This document shows, in pieces, positions 1 through 5,362 of a stretch of DNA of 6,084 bases. The position numbers and the translations under genes were made by a program. Position 1 is the first letter of the stretch; each line of letters begins with the position of its first letter. The stretch is from CAZEQD01 sp964514305 (lineage in GTDB: Bacteria; Acidobacteriota; Aminicenantia; Aminicenantales; Aminicenantaceae): NCBI GenBank assembly GCA_964514305.1, contig CAZEQD010000086.1:1-6084 (forward strand), in the 5' to 3' direction. The notes under the pieces are model-generated. The model did no database searches, was not told the origin of the DNA, and saw only the letters and a program-made list of their open reading frames with translations.

Positions 1-1048
1 AGATTGGCCTTTTTTCCTGAAGAAGCTTATCCAGGGCAAATCTTTCCACCATGGATCCTATACCAATATAGAGAGAAGTGATAGTTATAATCAAAAAAAC
101 AACCTTAAGAAAGTTTTTTATCCACTTCTTTTGTTCTTCACTTCTTCCAAAATAGAGGACAGTTAATTCAAAAAAGAGCAGGAAGCCAAAAACAAGAAGA
201 AACACTCCAGAACGAGATTTGGAAAAAATAATAGCTACGGCCATGACAATTATACTCAAAGAAATAATCAGATTTGTGGCCAGACTTTTCTCAGACAATT
301 GGAGGAGCTTTCTCCTCCACTTCAGGCCTCCAAGAGAAAAAAGGTTTACTCTGGCTATAACCAAGCCTACGGTTAAAGGAATAATCATTTCCAGAAATCC
401 TGAAAGGTGATTTCGATTGACAAATGTTCCTGTCACTGAATCTAAATAGTGAATTTTCTTATAAAACAAAATCCGAGGATTTTTATTATAGAGCTCAAAC
501 ATTCCATAAAAGGCCTCAAAAACGCCCATAGCAATCAAAACAGAAAAAATGCGCATGATCTGCCGCCGCTCGGTTACTGTTTTAATGATTAAAAAGCCAA
601 GAATAAAATAAGTGAGAAGTTCGAGTCCTTGCTGTAAGGTATGAGAAGGCAAAAGAGAAAAACTCATAAATTTAGTCTTTAAAAAATCAGGAGAGAAATT
701 TTTCTGGAAAGAATAAGCACTGGGAGAAAAAAGCTTGACTAAAAATTTTGGAAAAGGCATGACCTGGACAAAAATAAAAATAAAAAGGCCATAAAATAAA
801 ATCCTCGGCCACTTCATTGACTGTGAAAGAAGCTCATTAGTCTGAGGCTTTTCCTTCATTAGAATATAAGCAGCCAGCATGACCAACACTGTAAGTTCGA
901 TTACCAGAACTGACCATTCATAGACCGAAGCTGCCGGCAGTGGAGCAAATACAATCAAACCCAATAGGCCGTATTCAATGATCTTCCGACAGACAGTATC
1001 CCGCCTCGTAACTTGATTATTTTTGAGTTCCTTTCTGTAAATTTTCAT
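1..1048 (-). CDS. O-antigen ligase / Wzy-like polymerase family membrane protein, C-terminus cut by window edge
   Basis: Proteins of this family (Wzy_C / O-antigen ligase) are polytopic inner-membrane enzymes that join polyprenyl-linked glycans, either ligating them to an acceptor or polymerising them. The first 349 residues are visible; the 3' end lies beyond the left edge. Hydrophobic segments suggest membrane helices near residues 25-41, 46-63, 83-98, 144-156, 165-183, 219-233, 259-275, 281-299 and 314-331. The family signature GTFVNRNHLSGFLEM (207-221) is clear, followed by SKSRSG (276-281), which matches the usual second conserved block. The start is the ATG at 1048; I see no good Shine-Dalgarno sequence before it, and a heptamer repeat array ends 23 bp upstream. 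It is the last visible gene of the minus-strand polysaccharide block and is separated from the kinase gene by an opposite-strand insertion. Ligase and polymerase cannot be told apart from the sequence. Confidence 0.85.
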   Translation of the reverse strand, partial: MKIYRKELKNNQVTRRDTVCRKIIEYGLLGLIVFAPLPAASVYEWSVLVIELTVLVMLAAYILMKEKPQTNELLSQSMKWPRILFYGLFIFIFVQVMPFPKFLVKLFSPSAYSFQKNFSPDFLKTKFMSFSLLPSHTLQQGLELLTYFILGFLIIKTVTERRQIMRIFSVLIAMGVFEAFYGMFELYNKNPRILFYKKIHYLDSVTGTFVNRNHLSGFLEMIIPLTVGLVIARVNLFSLGGLKWRRKLLQLSEKSLATNLIISLSIIVMAVAIIFSKSRSGVFLLVFGFLLFFELTVLYFGRSEEQKKWIKNFLKVVFLIITITSLYIGIGSMVERFALDKLLQEKRPI

Positions 1049-1071
1049 TTTGCTTTTAGCAGCGAATAAAA

Positions 1072-1134
1072 AGTGAGGAGTGAAGAGTAAATAGTAAAGA
1101 GTGAGAAGTGAAGAGTAAGAAGTGAAAAATGACG
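1072..1134 (+). repeat. Heptamer array 1 (AGTRARR units), upstream flank of the four-helix bundle gene
   Basis: Eight consecutive in-phase 7-bp units run from 1072 to 1127: AGTGAGG, AGTGAAG, AGTAAAT, AGTAAAG, AGTGAGA, AGTGAAG, AGTAAGA, AGTGAAA. A degenerate AATGACG follows at 1128-1134, with a possible further unit AGATAAG at 1135-1141. Variation is almost confined to purine exchanges at positions 4, 6 and 7. This is the only array whose AGTGAAR strand is the plus strand. It lies between the divergent starts of the ligase gene (1048, minus) and the four-helix bundle gene (1181, plus). Confidence 0.93.
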
Positions 1135-1598
1135 AGATAAGAGAAAAAAATAAATCATTTTTCGTCTTATTTTAAGGTATATGTTAATCAAACCTCATAA
1201 AAAATTAAATGTATGGAAAAAATCCATAAATTTAATAACAGAAATTTATAAAATTACAAAAAGTTTTCCTCGCTATGAACAGTTTGGCATTACTGCTCAA
1301 ATGCGCAAATCATCCCTCTCTGTTGCTTCAAACATTGCAGAGGGAGCTGCTAGACAGACGAAAAAAGAATTTATCCAATTTCTTCATATGGCCCAAGGTT
1401 CTTTAAGTGAACTTGATACACAATTAGAAGTTGCTAATAATCTTAGATACCTCAATAAAAAAGACATTAATGAATTATCTAGTTTTTTAACTGAAATTGA
1501 CAAAATGATTACTGGCTTAATCAAAAATCTAAAAAAACCTTAATCTTCTCCTCACTCCTCACTCTTCACTCTTCACTTTTCACTATTTACTCTTCACT
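1079..1598. mobile_element. Candidate cassette: four-helix bundle gene bracketed by inverted heptamer arrays
   Basis: The segments 1079-1127 and 1550-1598 are inverted copies of each other, matching at 41 of 49 positions with no indel when aligned by hand. The outer 17 bp (AGTGAAGAGTAAATAGT, 1079-1095 against 1582-1598) are perfect. Between them lies one complete gene on the strand opposite to the surrounding operon, with about 29% GC against roughly 40% for its neighbours. I see no transposase and no obvious target-site duplication, so this is not a recognised insertion sequence. Calling it mobile or invertible is inference from the inverted flanks, the base composition and the antisense placement. 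The alternative is that the gene was inserted, or the repeats expanded, independently. Confidence 0.4.
1181..1543 (+). CDS. Four-helix bundle protein, 23S rRNA intervening-sequence (IVP/S23) family
   Basis: A complete protein of 120 residues, the usual length for this family. The signature lies in the middle: FPRYEQFGITAQMRKSS (29-45), then VASNIAEGAAR (48-58) with the conserved NIAEG, and FLHMAQGSLSELDTQL (67-82). The rest is strongly helical and charged, as expected for four antiparallel helices. Family members were first noticed inside 23S rRNA intervening sequences, and relatives (Avd) serve as accessory proteins of diversity-generating retroelements. Most stand-alone copies have no known function, and no rRNA or reverse transcriptase is visible here. 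The ATG at 1181 is the only ATG start after the in-frame TAA at 1151; an AAGGT lies at 1174-1178, rather close to it. The gene is antisense to the polysaccharide operon, convergent with the kinase gene, AT-rich, and flanked on both sides by inverted heptamer arrays. Family confidence is high; the role is unknown. Confidence 0.92.
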   Translation: MLIKPHKKLNVWKKSINLITEIYKITKSFPRYEQFGITAQMRKSSLSVASNIAEGAARQTKKEFIQFLHMAQGSLSELDTQLEVANNLRYLNKKDINELSSFLTEIDKMITGLIKNLKKP

Positions 1599-1606
1599 TT
1601 TTCACT
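1550..1606 (-). repeat. Heptamer array 2, at the convergent 3' ends of the four-helix bundle and kinase genes
   Basis: Read on the minus strand from 1606, the units are AGTGAAAA (8 bp), AGTGAAG, AGTAAAT, AGTGAAA, AGTGAAG, AGTGAAG, AGTGAGG and AGTGAGG. The array begins six bases after the TAA of the four-helix bundle gene and extends into the kinase coding region, where it supplies the stop codon (TAG, 1585-1583) and the last residues. Its units are inverted relative to array 1. Confidence 0.93.
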
Positions 1607-3742
1607 TTGAACCTCTTCCCCATAATACTCCTGGCGGTAGTAGCGGTAGTAATCCATATAAAAGTAGTCACCTTTTTTTATTTTTATGCCGTTGAAGACA
1701 ACGCCGATTATCTTGGCCTTGGCTCGTTTCAGCTCTTCAACAGCATTTAAAAACGGCTTTCGGGTGAGTCTGTCGGCATTAATGACTAAAATAGTAGTAT
1801 CAGCAACAGATGACACAATGACAGAATCAACCACTGCCAATACAGGGGGTGTATCATAAAGCACAACATCGAATGCGTTCTTAACTTCTTCTGCCATCTC
1901 CTTCATCTTTTTTGAGTTTAAAAGTTCAGCCGGATTAGGAGGAATGGGACCGCTGGGCAAAATCCAAATATTCTTAATGGATGTTTTCTGAATGGCTTCT
2001 TTCAGGGTAATCTTTCCAGCTAAATACCCGCTCAATCCGCCCAGATTCCTTGTCTTAAAAATTCGATGGAGTCGTGGTTTTCTTAAATCCGAGTCAACCA
2101 CCAAAACCTTTTCTTCTAGATGCGAAAAAGAAACAGCCAGATTAACTACGGTAGCAGTTTTTCCCTCCATAGCCAAAGCACTGGAAAAAGCAATGCTCTT
2201 GGGCGGCGTGTCAGCATTAGAAAGTAAAATAGAAGTCCTTACAGTTCTATAATCTTCAGAAATAGAAAATTTTGGGTAGAGATGATTGATAAGTTCAATC
2301 TCNNNNNNNNNNNNNNNNNNNNNNNNNNNNNNNNNNNNNNNNNNNNNNNNNNNNNNNNNNNNNNNNNNNNNNNNNNNNNNNNNNNNNNNNNNNNNNNNNN
2401 NNAACAAAGCCAGGATAAGGTTCAGCCTTTTTTTAGGTGTAACAGGATTCTTTGGAATTTCTCCTCTATCAATTATACTGAGATTACCTGACTTGAGTCC
2501 TCCTAATTTTTCTGAAACAAGGGTTTCATTCTGCTTTTCCACCAGAGAATTAAGGAGCCTGCGTTTGTTTTCAACTTCTATCTTTAAGCTGTTATAAAGG
2601 ATGGCGCTTGAATTCATCTTGGCTACAGAAGCTTTCTGCTGATCAAGCAATCTCTTTAGAGAATTTTCTCTTTTTAAGGCCGCCCTATATTCTGATTCTG
2701 CCGCATTGACAGCTTTTTTAAGCTCTTCATTCATACTGTCCAGTTTTGCCTTGAGACTGATCATTTCAGGATAGCTGGGTTTGTAGATCTTACTCTTTTC
2801 CTCATATTCGTTTTTTATCTTTGTATATTCTGTCCGGAGCTGTTGAATAACCGGGTTGTTTGATTGGCTGAGAGAATTTATGTCTATCTCTTTAAGCTCC
2901 CGGTAGGTAGCTTCAGCTTTAGTTCTATCAATTTGGGCCTGGGTATAAGCCTTATTTAAATCAGAAAATTTGCTCAGGGCAGCACTTTCTGTATCGCTTA
3001 AATAGAATAAATTCTTTTCCTGGCTGTATTTTTGCAGTTCTCTTTCTTTGGCTGCTAAATCTTCTCTTAATTCAGCAATCTGACTGCTTAAGAAATCTGA
3101 AGCCTGTCTGGTTGTTTCATAGCGCTTTTCGATAGAAAAACTTATAAATTCTTCAGCTAGAGCATTACATATTTCAGAGGCCAAAATGGGAGAAGTGGAA
3201 GTGAAGCTTACCTCAACTAATTTTGTATCCCTCAGAGGCTTTACTTTCAAACTTTTCTGAAGTCCTTTAGCTATTTCCGAATATGGATTCAATGGAATTA
3301 AATACTTGGATCTTTTATCCTTTGTATTTTTTTTGGATCTAGCCCACTTAAAAGTGATAATATCTCCTACTGCAGCTAAAAGGCTCTTTTTCTGCTTTTT
3401 GTAGGCTTCAAATTCAGGCCGGGAAAGAAGGTCCATTTTTCTGGCTACTCTTTCTGCCAGAGATTTGCTTTTCAAAAGCTCGAGCTGAGTGTTAAAGAAT
3501 CTTAAATCCCTGAAAACTGGAGACTGATAGCCAAAAGCCTCCTCTATGCTTAAAATCCGGGAAGACCCCTCTTCTATGAGCAGTGTTGCTGTTGATTTAT
3601 ATTTTGGGGTGGCCAGAAATGAAAATATTCCCACAAAAAAGATGAGAGATCCAGCAAAAGTAATAAGCACCCATTTCCTCTTGAGAATAACGCTCCAGTA
3701 CTCCATCAAATCAACTTCCTTCTTCTTTTCCCTATTATCCAT
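1583..3742 (-). CDS. wzc: Wzc-type polysaccharide co-polymerase with C-terminal BY-kinase domain, interrupted by assembly gap
   Basis: An inner-membrane chain-length regulator and autophosphorylating tyrosine kinase of exopolysaccharide or capsule export. It spans 719 codons as drawn, 34 of them in or touching N bases. The order is: Wzz-type N-terminus (VDLMEYWSVILKRKW, 10-24), first membrane helix (about 25-44), periplasmic region with long coiled-coil stretches (about 205-410), and the proline-rich GNVR-type end DRGEIPKNPVTPKKRLN (425-441). The second membrane helix starts there and falls in the gap. The kinase part shows the EX2RX2R motif (E496, R499, R502), Walker A (520-529, K528), Walker A' VLVVDSDLRKP (546-556), PSGPIPPNPAELL (596-608), Walker B VVLYDTPP (626-633, D630) and a tail of eight tyrosines (693-707). 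Walker A reads AxxxxGKT, lacking the usual leading Gly. The final QSEKVKSK (712-719) is encoded by the heptamer repeat. The start ATG at 3742 has an AAGGT Shine-Dalgarno; Met13 is a weaker alternative. Confidence 0.93.
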   Translation of the reverse strand: MDNREKKKEVDLMEYWSVILKRKWVLITFAGSLIFFVGIFSFLATPKYKSTATLLIEEGSSRILSIEEAFGYQSPVFRDLRFFNTQLELLKSKSLAERVARKMDLLSRPEFEAYKKQKKSLLAAVGDIITFKWARSKKNTKDKRSKYLIPLNPYSEIAKGLQKSLKVKPLRDTKLVEVSFTSTSPILASEICNALAEEFISFSIEKRYETTRQASDFLSSQIAELREDLAAKERELQKYSQEKNLFYLSDTESAALSKFSDLNKAYTQAQIDRTKAEATYRELKEIDINSLSQSNNPVIQQLRTEYTKIKNEYEEKSKIYKPSYPEMISLKAKLDSMNEELKKAVNAAESEYRAALKRENSLKRLLDQQKASVAKMNSSAILYNSLKIEVENKRRLLNSLVEKQNETLVSEKLGGLKSGNLSIIDRGEIPKNPVTPKKRLNLILALXXXXXXXXXXXXXXXXXXXXXXXXXXXXXXXXXXEIELINHLYPKFSISEDYRTVRTSILLSNADTPPKSIAFSSALAMEGKTATVVNLAVSFSHLEEKVLVVDSDLRKPRLHRIFKTRNLGGLSGYLAGKITLKEAIQKTSIKNIWILPSGPIPPNPAELLNSKKMKEMAEEVKNAFDVVLYDTPPVLAVVDSVIVSSVADTTILVINADRLTRKPFLNAVEELKRAKAKIIGVVFNGIKIKKGDYFYMDYYRYYRQEYYGEEVQSEKVKSK
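2303..2402. other. Assembly gap of exactly 100 N inside the kinase gene
   Basis: A run of 100 N, a common scaffolding placeholder, removes most of the second membrane helix and the linker to the kinase domain. Only about 34 residues are allowed between LNLILAL and the first kinase-side residue (E481). Members of the family usually have a helix plus a cytoplasmic linker here that would need somewhat more, so the true distance may be larger than 100 bases. The reading frame stays open across the N as drawn. Confidence 0.97.
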
Positions 3743-3750
3743 TTTATTTC

Positions 3751-3755
3751 ACCTT
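3751..3755 (-). promoter_or_regulatory. Ribosome binding site of the Wzc/BY-kinase gene
   Basis: On the minus strand AAGGTGA precedes the ATG at 3742, with about 7-8 bases between AAGGT and the start codon. This is well placed and supports the 719-codon start over the internal Met13. Confidence 0.7.
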
Positions 3756-3782
3756 ATTATTTATTTTCTTATAATTAATCAT

Positions 3783-3791
3783 ATTATAACA
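3783..3791 (-). promoter_or_regulatory. Candidate extended -10 promoter element before the kinase gene
   Basis: The minus strand reads TGT followed by a perfect TATAAT (3788-3783), i.e. an extended -10 (TGnTATAAT), about 40 bp before the kinase ATG. No convincing -35 box lies 16-18 bp upstream. The hexamer is also one arm of a 7-bp inverted repeat, TTATAAT (3769-3775) and ATTATAA (3783-3789). The region is very AT-rich, so a chance match is quite possible. If real, the element would give the kinase and downstream genes their own start inside the operon. Confidence 0.35.
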
Positions 3792-3827
3792 ATCTTATCA
3801 GGAATCAGCCATTCCATTCTTCCATCT

Positions 3828-3883
3828 TTAAACTCTTCACTCCTTACTCCTCACTCTTTACTTTTCACTGTTTACTCTTCCCT
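3828..3883 (-). repeat. Heptamer array 3, directly after the stop of the outer-membrane barrel gene
   Basis: Eight in-phase units read on the minus strand from 3883: AGGGAAG, AGTAAAC, AGTGAAA, AGTAAAG, AGTGAGG, AGTAAGG, AGTGAAG, AGTTTAA. A single base separates it from the TGA of the barrel gene (3887-3885). A 19-bp stretch (CTTTAAACTCTTCACTCCT on the plus strand, 3826-3844) is repeated exactly in array 5 at 5285-5303. Confidence 0.93.
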
Positions 3884-3884
3884 A

Positions 3885-5144
3885 TCAAAACTCATACGTC
3901 ACAAATCCTCCGACGAACATTCTATCCCTGGTTTCCCAGTAATAATTCGAATCTCTCTTCCAGTAATTAACCATCAAGCCAATACCTGTATTTCTTATAA
4001 TTCTAATAACAAACCCGGCAGTATGAATATGATATATATCTTTTCTTAGAATCTCCTCATAACTTCCATCTGGCAGCCAGAGGAACATGACTTCAGGATA
4101 ATTGGCTTCTCCATAGCTGAAATCATAGTCAAGCCTCAAAAATTTAGTTAGATAAAATGATATTCCTGTACCCCACCTATTCTCGATAAAAATTATATTA
4201 TCTGACCAATATGAAAAATAACAATCTCTATTATATCGCAAGCGAAGAAAAAAACGAGAAACTCTAAAATCAATTCCTGTATTACCTACCAATCCGGAAA
4301 AACCTTTTTTATCTTTTTCTCTGGGCACAAATTGCTTATAGCCAAGAGAAAGAGCCCCTCTTATTCTGCCTAAAAAGGGAAATCGAATTCCAGCATATGC
4401 CTGGTAGGAATAAGCATCGCGCCAGTGATAAAGAGGATGTTTAAAATTGTATTCTTTATATCCTCCTCTTAGAAAAAAGAAGCTTTCAGAGAAAATTCGG
4501 TAATAAAATTCTAAACTGGCCTCCTGCTCTTTTCTGTTTAACCAGCGGGAAAGATAAAGCTCTTCAGCTCCCATCCTTATATCTTCATATAAAATTTCCT
4601 CTGATGAAACAGAAATGCCAAAAGAAGTGCTTCTTGCGCTTTCATAAAATAAGCTTCCTTTATAACCTTGCCGATGCTCACTGACGCGAACATTGAATTC
4701 TGGTGTAGCTCGATATCTTCTATTTCTGGTAGAATAACTTCCGCTGAGAACAAAACGGTTAAGCAAAAGAAGCTTAATTTCTGGAGATAAGGTATTGTTC
4801 CAGCCTCTTTCCTTTTTCTGCTTAAAATAATAAACATACTCTGGGTTCTCGCTCAGAGAGAGAATTAAATAATTATGAAAAAGGAAATAAACCTTTACCT
4901 GAGGAGAAATCGTCCCGGTGAAATCAGAGGTAGGACCTTCAGCTTTATTCTGGTAATAGACGTTACTGTCATAACCTATATCCCTTAATCTTATTGTCGG
5001 ATAAAACCTGAATGGCCCTATCTTAAACTTGGCACTCCTTATGATTTGCTCTCTTTCATATCTAAAAGACAAATACCCTTGCCCATACAGCCAAACCGGC
5101 ACCAACCATGCCATCATAACAACCAAACCCACAACTCTCTTCAC
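3885..5144 (-). CDS. Outer-membrane beta-barrel protein of the polysaccharide cluster
   Basis: A complete protein of 419 residues. Residues 1-22 form a typical signal peptide (MKRVVGLVVMMAWLVPVWLY core, likely cut near GQG). The rest consists of alternating amphipathic strands rich in Tyr, Phe and Arg with short polar turns, ending in Phe, the usual recognition end of BAM-assembled barrels. A RLRDIGYDSNVYY stretch (52-64) recalls the gydSNv motif of the putative beta-barrel porin family (BBP2-like) often found in exopolysaccharide clusters, but the family assignment is tentative. It is probably an outer-membrane component of polysaccharide export or surface attachment; it is not a Wza-type lipoprotein, since it has no lipobox and no SLBB-like sequence I can see. 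The start is GTG at 5144, preceded by AGGGAG and an in-frame stop; no ATG start is available upstream. It lies 218 bp after the sugar transferase gene and 142 bp before the kinase gene. Confidence 0.8.
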   Translation of the reverse strand: MKRVVGLVVMMAWLVPVWLYGQGYLSFRYEREQIIRSAKFKIGPFRFYPTIRLRDIGYDSNVYYQNKAEGPTSDFTGTISPQVKVYFLFHNYLILSLSENPEYVYYFKQKKERGWNNTLSPEIKLLLLNRFVLSGSYSTRNRRYRATPEFNVRVSEHRQGYKGSLFYESARSTSFGISVSSEEILYEDIRMGAEELYLSRWLNRKEQEASLEFYYRIFSESFFFLRGGYKEYNFKHPLYHWRDAYSYQAYAGIRFPFLGRIRGALSLGYKQFVPREKDKKGFSGLVGNTGIDFRVSRFFLRLRYNRDCYFSYWSDNIIFIENRWGTGISFYLTKFLRLDYDFSYGEANYPEVMFLWLPDGSYEEILRKDIYHIHTAGFVIRIIRNTGIGLMVNYWKRDSNYYWETRDRMFVGGFVTYEF

Positions 5145-5150
5145 TGCTCT

Positions 5151-5157
5151 CTCCCTC
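5151..5157 (-). promoter_or_regulatory. Ribosome binding site supporting the GTG start of the barrel gene
   Basis: The minus strand reads GAGGGAG six bases before the GTG at 5144, a purine-rich Shine-Dalgarno at workable spacing. It decides for GTG as the start, giving a complete signal peptide. The start codon itself lies within a single heptamer unit, AGTGAAG (5145-5139). Confidence 0.6.
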
Positions 5158-5169
5158 TTATTTTAAGCC

Positions 5170-5245
5170 TTTCACTTTAAGCTAATCTTACTTTAAACTT
5201 TTCACTTTCAACTTTAAACTAAGGTTGCTTTAAACTAATCTCACT
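5170..5245 (-). repeat. Heptamer array 4, diverged, with mixed 7- and 9-bp units
   Basis: Read on the minus strand from 5245 the units are AGTGAGATT, AGTTTAA, AGCAACCTT, AGTTTAA, AGTTGAA, AGTGAAA, AGTTTAA, AGTAAGATT, AGCTTAA, AGTGAAA. The 9-mers share the form AGNNANNTT, and AGTTTAA dominates, unlike arrays 1-3 and 5. The array lies 5' of the barrel gene, ending about 10 bp before its Shine-Dalgarno. Bases 5246-5279 between this array and array 5 are not repetitive and show no gene. Confidence 0.75.
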
Positions 5246-5279
5246 TAACGGCCTGCTGAGGACAGCTGCCCATACAGGA

Positions 5280-5356
5280 TTCAACTTTAAACTCTTCACT
5301 CCTCACTCTTCCCTCTTTACTCCTCACTTCTCACTCTTTACTCTTTACTCTACACT
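5280..5356 (-). repeat. Heptamer array 5, directly after the sugar transferase gene
   Basis: Eleven in-phase 7-bp units read on the minus strand from 5356: AGTGTAG, AGTAAAG, AGTAAAG, AGTGAGA, AGTGAGG, AGTAAAG, AGGGAAG, AGTGAGG, AGTGAAG, AGTTTAA, AGTTGAA. It begins six bases after the TAA of the transferase gene (5365-5363). The last two units are of the type that dominates array 4, so the two arrays may be parts of one older array. Confidence 0.93.
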
Positions 5357-5362
5357 GTCCCC

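Noticed and set aside
136..142. Single CTTCACT heptamer inside the ligase gene
   Set aside because: One isolated 7-mer on either strand is expected by chance in 6 kb, and it is not part of an array.
219..410. Plus-strand 63-codon open frame
   Set aside because: It is antisense to the O-antigen ligase coding region, which shows clear family motifs across the same bases, and it has no recognisable features of its own.
1181..1543. Diversity-generating retroelement accessory gene (avd)
   Set aside because: The protein belongs to the same broad four-helix family, but no reverse transcriptase, template repeat or variable repeat is visible in the window.
1992..2252. Plus-strand 86-codon open frame
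   Set aside because: It lies antisense to the kinase domain (Walker A and A' region) and is explained by that coding sequence.
2282..2597. Two overlapping plus-strand open frames running through the N gap
   Set aside because: They are open largely because N bases cannot form stops, and they are antisense to the kinase gene.
3546..4049. Plus-strand 167-codon open frame spanning the kinase start, array 3 and the barrel 3' end
   Set aside because: It overlaps two well-supported minus-strand genes; the middle part is just a translation of the pyrimidine strand of the heptamer array, which is largely free of stops.
4577..4837. Minus-strand 86-codon open frame inside the barrel gene
   Set aside because: It is a different frame within the barrel coding sequence, with no separate ribosome binding site or recognisable family.
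5251..5278. Possible hairpin or terminator in the GC-richer stretch between arrays 4 and 5
   Set aside because: Only 3-4 bp stems such as CTG/CAG and CCTG/CAGG can be formed, and no T-run follows in either direction.
1072..5356. CRISPR array
   Set aside because: The repeats are contiguous 7-bp degenerate units without spacers, and no cas gene is present.
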